In this document: positions 1 through 8,385 of the stretch, piece by piece
How the letters are laid out: the number at the start of each line of letters is the position of its first letter
Position numbering within the stretch: position 1 is the stretch's first letter
Assembly: GCF_012979235.1 (NCBI RefSeq)
Contig: NZ_JAATWC010000005.1
Location: 62,001-126,000 of the forward strand
Length of the DNA: 64,000 bases
Direction: 5' to 3'
From: Dissulfurirhabdus thermomarina
Lineage (GTDB): Bacteria > Desulfobacterota > Dissulfuribacteria > Dissulfuribacterales > Dissulfurirhabdaceae
Made by a program: the position numbers and the translations under genes
The notes under the pieces: model-generated
Told to the model about the DNA's origin: nothing
Databases searched by the model: none
What the model saw: the letters and a program-made list of their open reading frames with translations, nothing else

Positions 1-634
1 CCACCAAGAAGGGCGTGATCTACCGCCACAAGAAGCAGACCGGCGGGGCCGGCCAGTTCGCCGAGGTGCACTTCGACATCTCGCCCCTGCCCCGGGGCCG
101 CGGTTTCGAGTTCGAGGAGGCGCTGGTGGGGATGAACGTTCCCCGGAACTTCGTCCCGGCGGTGGAGAAGGGGCTCCACGAGGCCATGGAGAGCGGCCCC
201 CTGGCGGGTTACCCCGTGGTGGACGTCAAGGTCCGCTTCTACGACGGCAAGTCCCACGAGGTGGACTCTTCCGAGATGGCCTTCAAGATCGCGGCCATCC
301 AGTGTTTCAAGAAGGGGGTCCTGGAGGCCAGGCCGAAGCTCCTCGAGCCCATCGTCAAGATGACCATCACCGTACCGGACGACGCCGTGGGCGACATCAT
401 CGGCGACCTGAACGGCCGCCGCGGCAAGGTCATGGGCATGAAGCCCGGCCACGGGTTCCAGGTGGTGGAGGCCCTGGTGCCCCTGGCCGAGGTCCAGAAG
501 TACGCCCTCGACCTCAATCGCTCACCGCCGGCCGGGGCACCTTCACCATGGAGCCCGCCCACTACGAGGCGGTGCCGCCCAACCTGGCCGAGAAGATCGT
601 CGCGGCGGCCAAGGCGGCCAAGGAAGAGGGCTGA
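1..634 (+). CDS. Elongation factor G-like protein (EF-G2 type), C-terminal part with apparent frameshift
   Basis: The reading frame is open from base 3 at the window edge and shows EF-G domains IV and [12 protein letters not shown], then VDSSEMAFK and [15 protein letters not shown]. GTPases of this family drive ribosomal translocation or related steps; the FAEVHF and DGKSHEVDS wording is closer to the EF-G2 branch than to canonical FusA. After YALDL (about base 515) the frame is lost: the conserved [12 protein letters not shown] continuation and the end of the protein lie in another frame, from about base 518 to the stop at 632-634. One missing base between about 515 and 520 explains this. 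It is either a genuine inactivating mutation or a sequencing error. The unshifted frame runs straight into mogA, which gives a spurious fused ORF. The N-terminus lies outside the window. Confidence 0.85.
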   Translation, partial: HQEGRDLPPQEADRRGRPVRRGALRHLAPAPGPRFRVRGGAGGDERSPELRPGGGEGAPRGHGERPPGGLPRGGRQGPLLRRQVPRGGLFRDGLQDRGHPVFQEGGPGGQAEAPRAHRQDDHHRTGRRRGRHHRRPERPPRQGHGHEARPRVPGGGGPGAPGRGPEVRPRPQSLTAGRGTFTMEPAHYEAVPPNLAEKIVAAAKAAKEEG

Positions 635-635
635 C

Positions 636-1172
636 TTGTACCGGGCGGGGGTGCTCACGGTGAGCGACAGCGCCGCCGCAGGTACGGCGGACGACCGCGG
701 CGGCCCCCTGCTCTGCGGGCTGCTCCGGGAGGCCGGGCTGGAGGTGGCCGAGCACCGGGTCGTCCCCGACGAGGCGCCGGCCATATCTGCCCAGCTCGTG
801 GACTGGTGCGACCGGCTTCGCCTCGACCTCGTGGTGACCACGGGGGGGACGGGGCTTTCGCCCCGGGACGTCACCCCGGAGGCCACCCGGCCCCTCCTCG
901 AGCGGGAGATCCCCGGCATCGCCGAGGCCATGCGGGCGGCCGGCCTCCGGGCCACGCCCCGGTCCATGCTCTCCCGGGCGGTGGCCGGCGTCCGGGGCCG
1001 GACGCTGGTGGTGAACCTCCCCGGAAGCCCCGGGGCGATCCGGGACGGGATGGCCGTCCTCGCCCCCGTGCTCGAACACGCCATCGCCAAGATCCAGGGC
1101 GATCCCTCGCCCTGCACCCCCCGAGGGGTCTCCCCCGTGGGGCGGGGGCCGTCGGCCGAGGAAGCGCCGTGA
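636..1172 (+). CDS. mogA: Molybdopterin adenylyltransferase MogA/MoaB family
   Basis: About 178 residues. The MoCF-binding fold is marked by [12 protein letters not shown] near the N-terminus, [17 protein letters not shown] in the middle and NLPGSPGA near the C-terminus. The family adenylylates molybdopterin before molybdate insertion in cytoplasmic molybdenum cofactor synthesis, which fits the two molybdoenzyme operons later in the window. The chosen start is TTG at 636, just after the EF-G stop, with AGGAAGAGGG as a ribosome-binding site; no ATG lies before the conserved core. The stop overlaps the GTG of the next gene, so translational coupling is likely. MoaB-like proteins of similar sequence can replace MogA, so the exact name is uncertain. 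Confidence 0.85.
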   Translation: MYRAGVLTVSDSAAAGTADDRGGPLLCGLLREAGLEVAEHRVVPDEAPAISAQLVDWCDRLRLDLVVTTGGTGLSPRDVTPEATRPLLEREIPGIAEAMRAAGLRATPRSMLSRAVAGVRGRTLVVNLPGSPGAIRDGMAVLAPVLEHAIAKIQGDPSPCTPRGVSPVGRGPSAEEAP

Positions 1173-1909
1173 TCCCCATCCAGGACAGCACCCCGCGGCA
1201 CTGTCCTCCCGTGGCCACCTGGACGCTCATCGGCGTCAACCTCACCATCTTCCTCTTCGAGACCTGGATCCCGGAGCCCCTCCTCCAGCGGCTCTTCTAC
1301 CTCTTCGGCGTGGTCCCGGCCCGGTTCGTGCACCCCGACTGGGCGGCCTGGAACGGGTTCCCGGCGGATTCCCTCTGGCCTTTCGTGACGGCGCTCTTCC
1401 TCCACGGGGGATGGATCCACGTCCTGGCCAACATGTGGACCCTCTGGATCTTCGGCGACAACGTGGAGGACGCCATGGGCCCCTGGCGCTTCCTCGCCTT
1501 CTACCTCGCCTGCGGCATCGCGGCGGACCTCGCCCAGATCGTCGCCAACCCGGAGGCCACCGTCCCCATGGTGGGGGCCTCGGGCGCCATCGCGGGGGTC
1601 ATGGGGGCCTACTACGTCCTCTATCCCAGGGCCCGGATCGTCCTCCTGGTGCCCGTCTTTTTCCTGCCCTTCTTCTTCGAGGTCTCCGCCTTCTTCTACC
1701 TGGCGTTCTGGTTCTTCGAGCAGGTCTTCAGCGGGAGTCTCTCCCTCGGGGCCCGGGCGGTGGGCGGCGTGGCCTGGTGGGCCCACATCGGTGGCTTCCT
1801 CTGCGGGGTCTTCCTGCACCGGCCCTTCCTGGCCGTGAGACGCCGGTGCGGCCCCGGCCGGGATCCCTACCGGCCCCTGGGGTTTTCCCGTTACTCGGAG
1901 CGGTATTGA
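1169..1909 (+). CDS. Rhomboid family intramembrane serine protease
   Basis: 246 residues with six or more hydrophobic segments. The rhomboid catalytic elements are present: an [12 protein letters not shown] segment in TM2 (His79/His84/Asn88), the nucleophile motif GASG with Ser138, and the catalytic His206 in WWAHIGG. Rhomboids cleave transmembrane helices within the lipid bilayer. The long hydrophobic stretch after GASG, rich in Phe and Pro, matches the family's variable TM4-5 region. The start is GTG overlapping the mogA stop (GTGA), so it is co-translated with mogA. Substrates cannot be inferred. A second serine protease follows directly. Confidence 0.88.
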   Translation: MIPIQDSTPRHCPPVATWTLIGVNLTIFLFETWIPEPLLQRLFYLFGVVPARFVHPDWAAWNGFPADSLWPFVTALFLHGGWIHVLANMWTLWIFGDNVEDAMGPWRFLAFYLACGIAADLAQIVANPEATVPMVGASGAIAGVMGAYYVLYPRARIVLLVPVFFLPFFFEVSAFFYLAFWFFEQVFSGSLSLGARAVGGVAWWAHIGGFLCGVFLHRPFLAVRRRCGPGRDPYRPLGFSRYSERY

Positions 1910-1966
1910 TGCTTCGCGGTCTGCGGCCCGTGCCCGCCGGCCGGGCGGCCTGAAGGAGGAAGCGAC

Positions 1967-2806
1967 ATGAGCGGCATGGATGTCTTGTTCCTGTTTTTCG
2001 TCTTCTCCGCCCTCCAGCCGGTCCTGCGGCAGAAGATGCTCGAGGCCGCCCGCCAGCGGATGCTCCAGAAGATCGAGCGGGAGCGGGGCTCCCGGGTGAT
2101 CCTGCTGGTCCACCGACAGGAGACCATGAGCTTTCTCGGCTTCCCCATCATGCGCTACATCGACATCAACGACTCGGAGCAGGTCATCCGGGCCATCCAT
2201 CTCACCGACGACGACATGCCCATCGACCTCGTGATCCACTCCCCCGGGGGGCTGGCCCTGGCCGCCCTCCAGATCGCCCGGGCCGTGTGCCGCCACCGGG
2301 GGAAGGTGACGGCCTTCGTCCCCCATTACGCCATGAGCGGCGGGGCGCTCATCGCCCTCGCGGCGGACGAGATCGTCATGGACGAACACGCGGTCCTCGG
2401 CCCGGTGGATCCCCAGATGGGGGAATTCCCCGCGGCCTCCCTGGTCCGGGTGCTGGAGGAGAAGCCCGCAGAACGGATCGACGACCGGACCTTCATCCTG
2501 GCGGACGTGGCCCGCAAGGCCCTCAGCCAGATGCGGCAGAACGTCGAGGACCTTCTCCGGCACCGGTACGACCCGGACACGGCCGGCCGCATCGCCGAGG
2601 CCCTCTCCCAGGGGCGCTGGACCCACGACTATCCCATAACCGCCGGGGAGGCGCGGGAGATGGGACTGCCGGTGCGGACGGACATGCCCCAGGACATCTA
2701 CCGGCTCATGGAGCTCTTTCCCCAGCCGCTTCGCCGGGAGCCGTCGGTGTTCTTCTCCCCCGTGCCCTATCGGGGCCAGGACGGAATGCCGGGGAAGGCG
2801 GCGTGA
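1967..2806 (+). CDS. Membrane-anchored ClpP-class serine protease (SDH_sah family)
   Basis: 279 residues. An N-terminal hydrophobic helix (residues 5-20) is followed by a ClpP/crotonase-like fold: [10 protein letters not shown] (92-101), then [16 protein letters not shown] with the probable nucleophile Ser124, and [10 protein letters not shown]. This matches the SDH_sah group of SppA-like peptidases (serine dehydrogenase proteinases), which are usually tethered to the inner membrane and act in protein quality control. A good Shine-Dalgarno (AGGAGG, about 1953) fixes the ATG start. It sits 57 bases behind the rhomboid gene, so two membrane-associated proteases may be co-expressed. Confidence 0.82.
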   Translation: MSGMDVLFLFFVFSALQPVLRQKMLEAARQRMLQKIERERGSRVILLVHRQETMSFLGFPIMRYIDINDSEQVIRAIHLTDDDMPIDLVIHSPGGLALAALQIARAVCRHRGKVTAFVPHYAMSGGALIALAADEIVMDEHAVLGPVDPQMGEFPAASLVRVLEEKPAERIDDRTFILADVARKALSQMRQNVEDLLRHRYDPDTAGRIAEALSQGRWTHDYPITAGEAREMGLPVRTDMPQDIYRLMELFPQPLRREPSVFFSPVPYRGQDGMPGKAA

Positions 2807-2835
2807 GGAGGGGCGGAAGGCGCGGGCGGCGGGGG

Positions 2836-2864
2836 TTGCCACGGTTCGGCGTATCCAGTATATA
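2836..2864 (+). promoter_or_regulatory. Sigma-70-type promoter of tRNA-Arg
   Basis: TTGCCA (2836-2841), a 17-base spacer and TATATA (2859-2864) stand out in GC-rich DNA. The expected start near 2871 is about 7 bases before the mature tRNA 5' end. Confidence 0.7.
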
Positions 2865-2873
2865 GGAAGCGCC

Positions 2874-2954
<81 letters not shown>

Positions 2955-2963
2955 GAAACGTCG

Positions 2964-3002
2964 AAGGGGCTTTCTGCCGGCCGGCCGAAGGCCCCTTTTT
3001 TC
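2964..3002 (+). terminator. Intrinsic terminator after tRNA-Arg
   Basis: AAGGGGC (2964-2970) pairs with GCCCCTT (2991-2997), and the pair is followed by a run of six T. The 20-base loop contains a further GC palindrome. Confidence 0.8.
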
Positions 3003-3038
3003 TCAGGGCCCGGGCCGGATCCCGGGTCGGAGGATCAC

Positions 3039-3494
3039 ATGAAGGTCGACATCACGAAACAGGAATTCCGACTCTTGCTCGACATGCTCTCCGTGGCCGG
3101 GTGGATCATCGATTCCTACCGCGACCGGGACGACCCGGCGATCCAGCCCTACGACATGCTGATCCAGAAGTTCCTGTCCCTGGCCGAGGGTTTCGGGTTC
3201 GGCGACCTCGTCGAGTACGACCGGCGGGAAAAGAAGTACTATTTCTCATCCGTCTACGAGGACATCGGGACCGACACGGCCTTCGTGAACGACTTCGTCG
3301 ACATGTCCTTCTGGGAGGAGCTGGCCGTCCGCCTGGCCCGGCGGGACCTCCTCGAGGAGGTGGGGGGCGAGGCGGCCCTGGAGGAGATGGAGCCCGACGA
3401 GGCGGCCCGCCGGGAGGACGAGTTGGCGGACCGCTACTACGCCGAGTTCGAGCGCAGCGGGCTCGATCGCCTGCGCCTCGTCCGGACCCAGTAG
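3039..3494 (+). CDS. Conserved hypothetical protein, 151 residues
   Basis: I do not recognise a family. The protein is soluble, acidic, helical and has no signal peptide. It opens MKVDITKQEFRLLLDML and has aromatic-rich centre segments (EKKYYFSSVYEDIG, FVDMSFWEEL). The C-terminal third is strongly charged, with many Glu and Arg residues. A plausible ribosome-binding site (GGAGG, 3029-3033) precedes the ATG. Codon use matches neighbouring genes, so it is a real gene. It stands alone between the tRNA-Arg terminator and the convergent symporter gene. Confidence 0.75.
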   Translation: MKVDITKQEFRLLLDMLSVAGWIIDSYRDRDDPAIQPYDMLIQKFLSLAEGFGFGDLVEYDRREKKYYFSSVYEDIGTDTAFVNDFVDMSFWEELAVRLARRDLLEEVGGEAALEEMEPDEAARREDELADRYYAEFERSGLDRLRLVRTQ

Positions 3495-3520
3495 GCCGCC
3501 GCCGTCAGGGGGCGGCCTTT
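3493..3520 (+). terminator. Possible terminator between convergent genes
   Basis: AGGCCGCC (3493-3500) pairs perfectly with GGCGGCCT (3511-3518), with a short T run behind it. The hairpin overlaps both the stop of the 3039-3494 gene and the symporter stop. The T-tract is weak, so function is uncertain. Confidence 0.45.
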
Positions 3521-4929
3521 CGGAAGCGGGCCTCCGCCCGCGCCCTTCCCCCCGGGTCGAGGAGGCTTGCCGCCGCGATGGCCGCCGCGGAGAGGACGAA
3601 CCCGGGCACGATCTCGTAGAGGTCGAAGAGCCCTCCATGGAGGCGGCTCCAGACCACCACGGTGAGGCCCCCGGCGGCGATCCCGGCCAGGGCGCCGTTA
3701 CGGGTCATCCGCGACCAGAAGAGGGAGCCGAGGAGGGCCGGGCCGAAGGCCGCCCCGAAGCCCGCCCAGGCGTGGGCCACGAGGTCGAGGACCGATCGGC
3801 CGGGGCCCAGGGCGATCCAGGTAGCCGCCGCAGTGACGGCCGCCACGGCGGCCCGGCCGATCCAGACCAGTTCCCGCGCCCCGGCGCCGGGCCGGGCGAG
3901 GGCCTTGTAGAAATCCTCCGTGAGGGCCGAGGCGGCCACCAGGAGCTGGGAATCCGCGGTGCTCATGACGGCGGCCAGGATGGCGGCCAGGCAGATGCCC
4001 GCGGGCAGCGGGTGGAGCAGCCGGCCGACCAGGGCGATGAAGACCTGCTCGGCGTCGGCCAGGGCCACGGGGAAGACGATCCGCCCGGCCCACCCGGCGG
4101 CGAGGGCGCCCGCCAGGCAGAGGGCCGCCCAGGTGGTGGCGATCCGGCGGGCCCGGGGCGCCCCCCGGGGGGATTCGAGGGCCATGAACCGGGCGAGGAT
4201 GTGGGGCTGGCCGAAGTAGCCCAGGCCCCAGGCCGCCAGCGAGATCACCTCGATCAGCCGGGCGGGGTCGGCGGGCGCCGGGGGCCAGGGCAGGTGCCCC
4301 GCGGGCGCCCGGGCCAGCGCCACCGCGGGGACCACCGCCAGGGCCAGGAGCATCAGGAGGGCCTGGAACACGTCGGTCCACGAGACCGCCAGGAAACCCC
4401 CGAGGAAGGTGTAGACCAGGATGGCGGCGGCCCCGGCGGCCACGGCCCATCGGGCGGGGAGGTGGAAGACGGCCTCGAAGAGCTTGCCCCCCGCCAGGAG
4501 GCCCGAGGCGGTGTAAAACAAAAAAAAGAAGAGGATGAGCAGGGCCGAGGTCACCCGGAGGAGGCGGGAGCCGTCGTCGAAGCGTCGTTCCAGGTATTCC
4601 GGGATGGTGAGGGCCCCGGCGGCCACGGTGAAGGCCCTGAGGCGAGCGGCCACCAGGCGCCAGTTGAGCCAGGTGCCCGCCAGGAGCCCCAGGGCGATCC
4701 AGGCGGCCCGCGGCCCCGCCGTGTAGGCCAGGCCCGGCAGCCCCAGGAGCAGCCAGCCGCTCATGTCCGAGGCACCGGCGCTGAGCGCGGCCGCGAGACT
4801 GCCCAGGCGCCGTCCACCGAGGAGGTAGTCCTCCAGATTCCGGGTGCGGGCCATGGCGAAGAGGCCGATGGCGAGAACCGCCGCCAGGTAGGCGAAGAAG
4901 GTGAGCCAGATGGTCTCGTCCCGGGTCAT
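3505..4929 (-). CDS. Sodium:solute symporter (SSS family, PutP-like)
   Basis: 474 residues with about 13 predicted transmembrane helices, the normal size for the SSS family. Characteristic parts are LEDYLLGGRRLG after helix 1, SAGASDMSGWLLLGLPG in helix 2 (sodium-binding region), WLNWRLVAARLR and the later ADSQLLVAASALTEDFY. PutP and relatives couple sodium influx to uptake of proline or similar solutes across the inner membrane; proline is the best guess but the substrate is not proven. The ATG at 4929 has a strong GGAGGAGG site upstream. Longer upstream starts would run through a non-coding leader. It is monocistronic, converging with 3039-3494. Confidence 0.82.
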   Translation of the reverse strand: MTRDETIWLTFFAYLAAVLAIGLFAMARTRNLEDYLLGGRRLGSLAAALSAGASDMSGWLLLGLPGLAYTAGPRAAWIALGLLAGTWLNWRLVAARLRAFTVAAGALTIPEYLERRFDDGSRLLRVTSALLILFFFLFYTASGLLAGGKLFEAVFHLPARWAVAAGAAAILVYTFLGGFLAVSWTDVFQALLMLLALAVVPAVALARAPAGHLPWPPAPADPARLIEVISLAAWGLGYFGQPHILARFMALESPRGAPRARRIATTWAALCLAGALAAGWAGRIVFPVALADAEQVFIALVGRLLHPLPAGICLAAILAAVMSTADSQLLVAASALTEDFYKALARPGAGARELVWIGRAAVAAVTAAATWIALGPGRSVLDLVAHAWAGFGAAFGPALLGSLFWSRMTRNGALAGIAAGGLTVVVWSRLHGGLFDLYEIVPGFVLSAAAIAAASLLDPGGRARAEARFRKAAP

Positions 4930-5078
4930 CTTCCAATGCCTCCTCCGGTGCCAAGGGGCACTCCAGGATACCGTGCAGGGGGGCGGCGGGGCAACGCCCG
5001 GGCGGAACGGGCACGGACGCGGTGAAGGCGGGGCCGGCGGCCGTCCTCCGGGCGGGGCTTTTTCCCGCCCGGGGTGCC

Positions 5079-5087
5079 TGCTATAAT
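5079..5087 (+). promoter_or_regulatory. Extended -10 promoter for the flavin reductase-like gene
   Basis: TGCTATAAT carries a perfect -10 (5082-5087) preceded by the TG of an extended -10 element. No good -35 exists; that position falls in a palindrome, CCGGGCGGG with CCCGCCCGG around 5049-5073, which could be an operator or a shared terminator. Expected transcription start is about 5094, 61 bases before the gene. Confidence 0.6.
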
Positions 5088-5154
5088 CGCGCCCGGGGCC
5101 CGGCATCGTGCCCGGCCGACGGCCGCGTTCCATCTCACAGCAGGAGGTGCCGCC

Positions 5155-5622
5155 ATGCAGGCCAAGATCTCCGCCGCTCTCCCCACCGGGGTCTACGTGG
5201 TGACGGTCCGCCACGGAGACCGCATCAACGGCATGACCGCGGCCTGGGTGACCCAGGTCTCCTTCAAGCCGCCCATGGCCGGCGTCGCCGTGGCCCCGGC
5301 CCGCTACACCCACGACCTCATCCAGGAGGCGGGCCGGTTCTGCCTGAACGCCCTTCCCGAGGGGGCCGCAGACCTGGCCCGGCACTTCGGCTTCAAGAGC
5401 GGCCGGAAGGTGGACAAGTTCAAGGCAGTGGCCTACTCCAGCGCCCTCCGGGGGTCGCCCGTCCTCGAGGCGGCCTGCGCCTACGTGGAGTGCGAGGTGG
5501 ACGGCAGCTGCACCACGGGGGATCATACCTTCTTCTACGGCACCGTGATCGATGCCGGTGTCCTCAAGGAGGGGACCCGCCCCCTGGTCTTCCGGTGGGA
5601 GGATTTCTTCGGCGGCAAGTAG
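5155..5622 (+). CDS. Flavin reductase-like (FMN-binding split-barrel) protein
   Basis: 155 residues forming one flavin reductase-like split-barrel domain: the PTGVYVVTVRHGDRINGMTAAWVTQVSF opening is diagnostic of the family (here only its parts PTGVYVVT and GMTAAW are cited), followed by PPMAGVAVAP and FCLNALPEG. Members bind FMN and act as flavin reductases or small redox proteins of anaerobes. A CAGGAGGTG site supports the ATG start; the upstream in-frame ATG lies before the promoter. There is no fused rubredoxin or other electron-transfer domain. The partner is unknown. Confidence 0.82.
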   Translation: MQAKISAALPTGVYVVTVRHGDRINGMTAAWVTQVSFKPPMAGVAVAPARYTHDLIQEAGRFCLNALPEGAADLARHFGFKSGRKVDKFKAVAYSSALRGSPVLEAACAYVECEVDGSCTTGDHTFFYGTVIDAGVLKEGTRPLVFRWEDFFGGK

Positions 5623-5625
5623 GAC

Positions 5626-5658
5626 GGCGCCGCGACAATCACCAAGCGAGACGCTTGC
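5626..5658 (+). repeat. Partial copy of the interspersed palindromic repeat (left end)
   Basis: GGCGCCGCGACAATCACCAAG and the following GACGCTTG match the left ends of the larger copies at 12358 and 12820 with a few changes. Only one half is present, so it is a truncated remnant in the gap before the TPR gene. Confidence 0.55.
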
Positions 5659-5684
5659 ACGACGAAAGGACGAAAGGAGGCGGC

Positions 5685-6419
5685 ATGCAGGAGGAGACGA
5701 CGGCAGCGGGACCCCGGCGGGGCCGGCCGGAGGAAGAGGGCACAGGGCTCATGGACGAGATCCTCTCGGCCTTGCCGGACGGGGCGCGGGTCTACGCCGA
5801 GCGATACGGCCGCGAGGCCCTGGCCGCCCTGAGCCTCTGTCTCCTGGGGGTCATCCTGTGGGCCGGGTTCTCCACCTACCGCCAGCGCCAGGAGGACCGG
5901 GCCGCCGCCCTTGTGGGCCAGGCCCTGGTGGAGCGTGAGCCCGGTCGGCGGGCCGGGGTCCTGGAGCGGCTCGAAGCCCGGTGCCCGGGGACGGACGCGG
6001 GCCGCCAGGGCCTCCTCCTCTTGGCCGGCGCGCTGCGCGAGCAGGGCATGGACGAAAAGGCCCGGGAGGCCTTCGAGAAGGCGGCCCGGGTGTACGACGC
6101 CGACCACCCGCTCGGGGCGGCCGCGCGGATGGGACTTGCCGGTCTCGCCGAGGCGGGGGGGCGGCCGGCGGCCGCGCGGCGGCGCTACCGGGAAGTGGTC
6201 GAGGCCGAAGTCCCCGGCTTCGGCGAGGTGGCGCTCCTCGATCTCGCCCGGCTCGAGGCCGCGGCGGGCGACGTCGAGGCCGCCCGCCGGCACTACCAGG
6301 CCTTTCTCGAGAGCGGCGGGGATGGCACAGCGCTCCGGGACTTCGCCCGCTATCGTCTTGCCACCCTGCCGGGCGGCGGAGTGGAGGCCGGGGACCGCGG
6401 GGCCACCCCCGGTTCCTGA
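5685..6419 (+). CDS. TPR-repeat membrane protein (YfgM-like)
   Basis: 244 residues. A cytoplasmic N-terminus of about 44 residues is followed by one transmembrane helix (45-64) and a C-terminal region of tandem helical hairpins with TPR-like spacing (for example REQGMDEKAREAFEKAARVY and GDVEAARRHYQAFLESG). This layout resembles YfgM, a periplasm-facing TPR protein linked to the translocon, though sequence similarity is too low to name it. An AAAGGAGG site lies 6 bases before the ATG. It converges with pheA after 25 bases. Confidence 0.7.
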   Translation: MQEETTAAGPRRGRPEEEGTGLMDEILSALPDGARVYAERYGREALAALSLCLLGVILWAGFSTYRQRQEDRAAALVGQALVEREPGRRAGVLERLEARCPGTDAGRQGLLLLAGALREQGMDEKAREAFEKAARVYDADHPLGAAARMGLAGLAEAGGRPAAARRRYREVVEAEVPGFGEVALLDLARLEAAAGDVEAARRHYQAFLESGGDGTALRDFARYRLATLPGGGVEAGDRGATPGS

Positions 6420-6444
6420 CCCGCCGGGGCGGTGGTGCACCGGC

Positions 6445-7545
6445 TCAGGCGGCCAGGGGTTCCCCCGCCGGGTAGGATCCCAGCCACTTGAGGGAGGCGC
6501 AGCCCTCTTCCACCGCCGCCACGCCGTCCCGGATGTCCGGGTCCGAAAGGTGCCCCGCCAGGTCCACGAAGAAGAGATAGCGCCAGGGTTCGTTCTTCAC
6601 CGGCCGGGACTGGATCTTGGTGAGGTTGATGGAACGGTCCGCCAGGGGCTTTAGCGTCCGGTAGAGGGCGCCGGGGCGGTTTTCGAGGCTGAGGAGCAGG
6701 CTCGTCTTGTCGTTTCCCGTGGGGCCGGGGCAGTTTCGGCCGAGCACGAGGAACCGGGTGGTGTTCCCGGCGTAGTCCTCGATGCCCTCCGCCACGATAC
6801 GAAGGCCGAACCGTTCGGCGGCGGCGGGGGCTGCGATGGCCGCCGCCCCCGGGTCCTCTGCCGCCCGGGCGGCCGCCTGGGCGGTGCTCCCGACCGCCTC
6901 CACGGGGATGCCCGGGAGGTTCCGCCGCAGCCACATGCGGCACTGGGCCAGGGACTGGGCATGTGAGAGAACCCGCCGGATGTCCTCGAGCCGGCCGGAC
7001 CGGTTCATGAGGGCGTGGGAGACGGGGAGAAAGACCTCGCCGCAGACCTTGACGTCGAACTCCACGAGGCCGTCCAGGGTCTGGGCCACCGAGCCCTCCA
7101 CGGAGTTCTCTATGGGCACCACCCCGTGGTCCATCCGGCCCCTGGCCACCCCGTCGAAGACCTCCGTTATCTCCGGTACCGGGAGCAGCTCGGGGGCATG
7201 CCCGAAGAAGCGGGTCGCCGCCAGGTGGCTGAAGGTGCCCTCCGGGCCCAGGTAGCCGACACGCTCGGGGCGCTGGGCGTTTCGGCAGGCCGAGATGATC
7301 TCCGTGAAGACCGCCTTGAGGCTCTCGGCCGGGAAGGCCCCGCCGTTGCGGGAGAGGATGTTCCGGATGACCTCCTGCTCCCGGGCGGGGTCGAGGGGAT
7401 CCTGGCCGGCTTCCGCCTTGGCGCGGCCGATCTCCAGGGCCACGTCGAGCCGCTCCTTGAGGAGCCGGACGATCTCCCCGTCGACGGCGTCGATGCGGGC
7501 CCGCAGCTCCCGAAGGCGTTTCGAGAGGTCGGTTTCGGTCGTCAT
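6445..7545 (-). CDS. pheA: Bifunctional chorismate mutase/prephenate dehydratase (P-protein)
   Basis: 366 residues in three domains. Residues 1-92 are an AroQ-type chorismate mutase (RIDAVDGEIVRLLKER). Residues 96-272 are prephenate dehydratase with GYLGPEGTFSH and the catalytic NTTRF motif (261-265). Residues 281-360 are an ACT domain (ENRPGALYRTL) for phenylalanine feedback inhibition. It converts chorismate through prephenate to phenylpyruvate. The ATG is preceded by GGAAAGGA. It is the last gene on the long minus-strand run, just behind a MerR regulator gene and downstream of the phenylalanyl-tRNA synthetase genes. Confidence 0.95.
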   Translation of the reverse strand: MTTETDLSKRLRELRARIDAVDGEIVRLLKERLDVALEIGRAKAEAGQDPLDPAREQEVIRNILSRNGGAFPAESLKAVFTEIISACRNAQRPERVGYLGPEGTFSHLAATRFFGHAPELLPVPEITEVFDGVARGRMDHGVVPIENSVEGSVAQTLDGLVEFDVKVCGEVFLPVSHALMNRSGRLEDIRRVLSHAQSLAQCRMWLRRNLPGIPVEAVGSTAQAAARAAEDPGAAAIAAPAAAERFGLRIVAEGIEDYAGNTTRFLVLGRNCPGPTGNDKTSLLLSLENRPGALYRTLKPLADRSINLTKIQSRPVKNEPWRYLFFVDLAGHLSDPDIRDGVAAVEEGCASLKWLGSYPAGEPLAA

Positions 7546-7562
7546 GGAGAGGGTTTCCTTTC

Positions 7563-7961
7563 CTATTCCCGCGGCCATGAAGGCCCACGGGCCCCGGGCG
7601 TCTTTTCGTCCCCGGCCGCCAGCGAATCCCGAAGGTCTTGCAGGGCGGACCGGATCTCGCGGAGCGCCTCGATGAATCGCCCGGCGGGGGCCTGCTCGGG
7701 CGCGGCTTCGGCCGCCGCCTCCTCCCGGAGGCGTCTTCGGGCGCCGGAGATGGTGAGCCCCTCCTCGTAGAGGAGTTGCTTGATCCGGAAGACGAGGCGG
7801 ATGTCTTCGTTCCGGTAGAGCCGCCGCCGGGCGACCCGCCTCGGGCGGATCTGGTGGAACTCGCCTTCCCAGTACCGCAAGACGTGGGGAGCGACGCCGG
7901 TCATCCGGCTGACCTCCCCGATGCGGTAGTACTTCTTGGCGTTGTCCAGGGCCTGACTCAC
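7563..7961 (-). CDS. MerR-family transcriptional regulator
   Basis: A winged-helix MerR N-terminal domain with YYRIGEVSRMTGVAPHVLRYWE, cited here as IGEVSRMTGV and LRYWE, and the wing RRRLYRNEDI, then a helical tail without Cys ligands or an obvious effector domain. A short MerR gene just after ihfA is a common arrangement downstream of pheT in proteobacteria. I prefer the GTG at 7961 (VSQALDNAKKYYRIG; 132 residues), preceded by GAGGGG; an ATG at 8018 would add 19 low-complexity residues. The target is unknown. Confidence 0.8.
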   Translation of the reverse strand: MSQALDNAKKYYRIGEVSRMTGVAPHVLRYWEGEFHQIRPRRVARRRLYRNEDIRLVFRIKQLLYEEGLTISGARRRLREEAAAEAAPEQAPAGRFIEALREIRSALQDLRDSLAAGDEKTPGARGPSWPRE

Positions 7962-8044
7962 CCGTACCCGTCCCCTCGGCGGCGGAGGGCTGAAGGTGCC
8001 GCCGGCCGTCTCCGGCACGGCGGCCAGTCACCGTCGCCCGTGGG

Positions 8045-8383
8045 TTATGGTAGCGGATTTTCCCGCGGAGCGGAACGGTCCGTGCCGGAAAGGCCGCCTC
8101 GGCCGTTGACGGCGGCCTTGAGGTTCCGGCTGGGATGGAAGACCACCGTCCGCCGGGGCGCGATGAGGATGGGTTCCCCGGTGACGGGATTGATGCACCG
8201 GCGCGCGCCCTTTTCCTTCGCCGAGAAGGTGCCGAACCGGACGATCTTGACCTTCTCCTCCGACCGGAGCGCCGCCTTGATCTCCCCGCACAGGGCCTCG
8301 ACCAGTTTCAGGCTGCAACGGACGGAGAACCCGAGCCGCTCGCTGACGGCCTCCGCGATCTTGCGCTTGGTGAGCGTGGTCAT
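8045..8383 (-). CDS. ihfA: Integration host factor alpha subunit (HU/IHF family)
   Basis: 112 residues. A single HU/IHF DNA-binding domain starts MTTLTKRKIAEAVSERLG, has GTFSAKEKGAR before the beta-arm and then NPVTGEPILI and VVFHPSRNLK. The family bends DNA in the nucleoid and at promoters. The start ATG lies 2 bases after the pheT stop, the conserved pheT-ihfA arrangement, which is why the alpha subunit is assigned. A 15-20 residue polar tail extends beyond the usual end. Confidence 0.88.
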   Translation of the reverse strand: MTTLTKRKIAEAVSERLGFSVRCSLKLVEALCGEIKAALRSEEKVKIVRFGTFSAKEKGARRCINPVTGEPILIAPRRTVVFHPSRNLKAAVNGRGGLSGTDRSAPRENPLP

Positions 8384-8385
8384 CT

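Noticed and set aside
15-1172. A single ORF that appears to fuse EF-G domains to MogA
   Set aside because: The middle part (about residues 168-205) is low-complexity and unlike either family; the true EF-G end lies in another frame with a stop at 632-634, and MogA has its own start at 636.
239-2842. An 867-residue ORF on the minus strand
   Set aside because: Runs antisense to four clear genes; proline/arginine/glycine-rich translation typical of GC-rich shadows.
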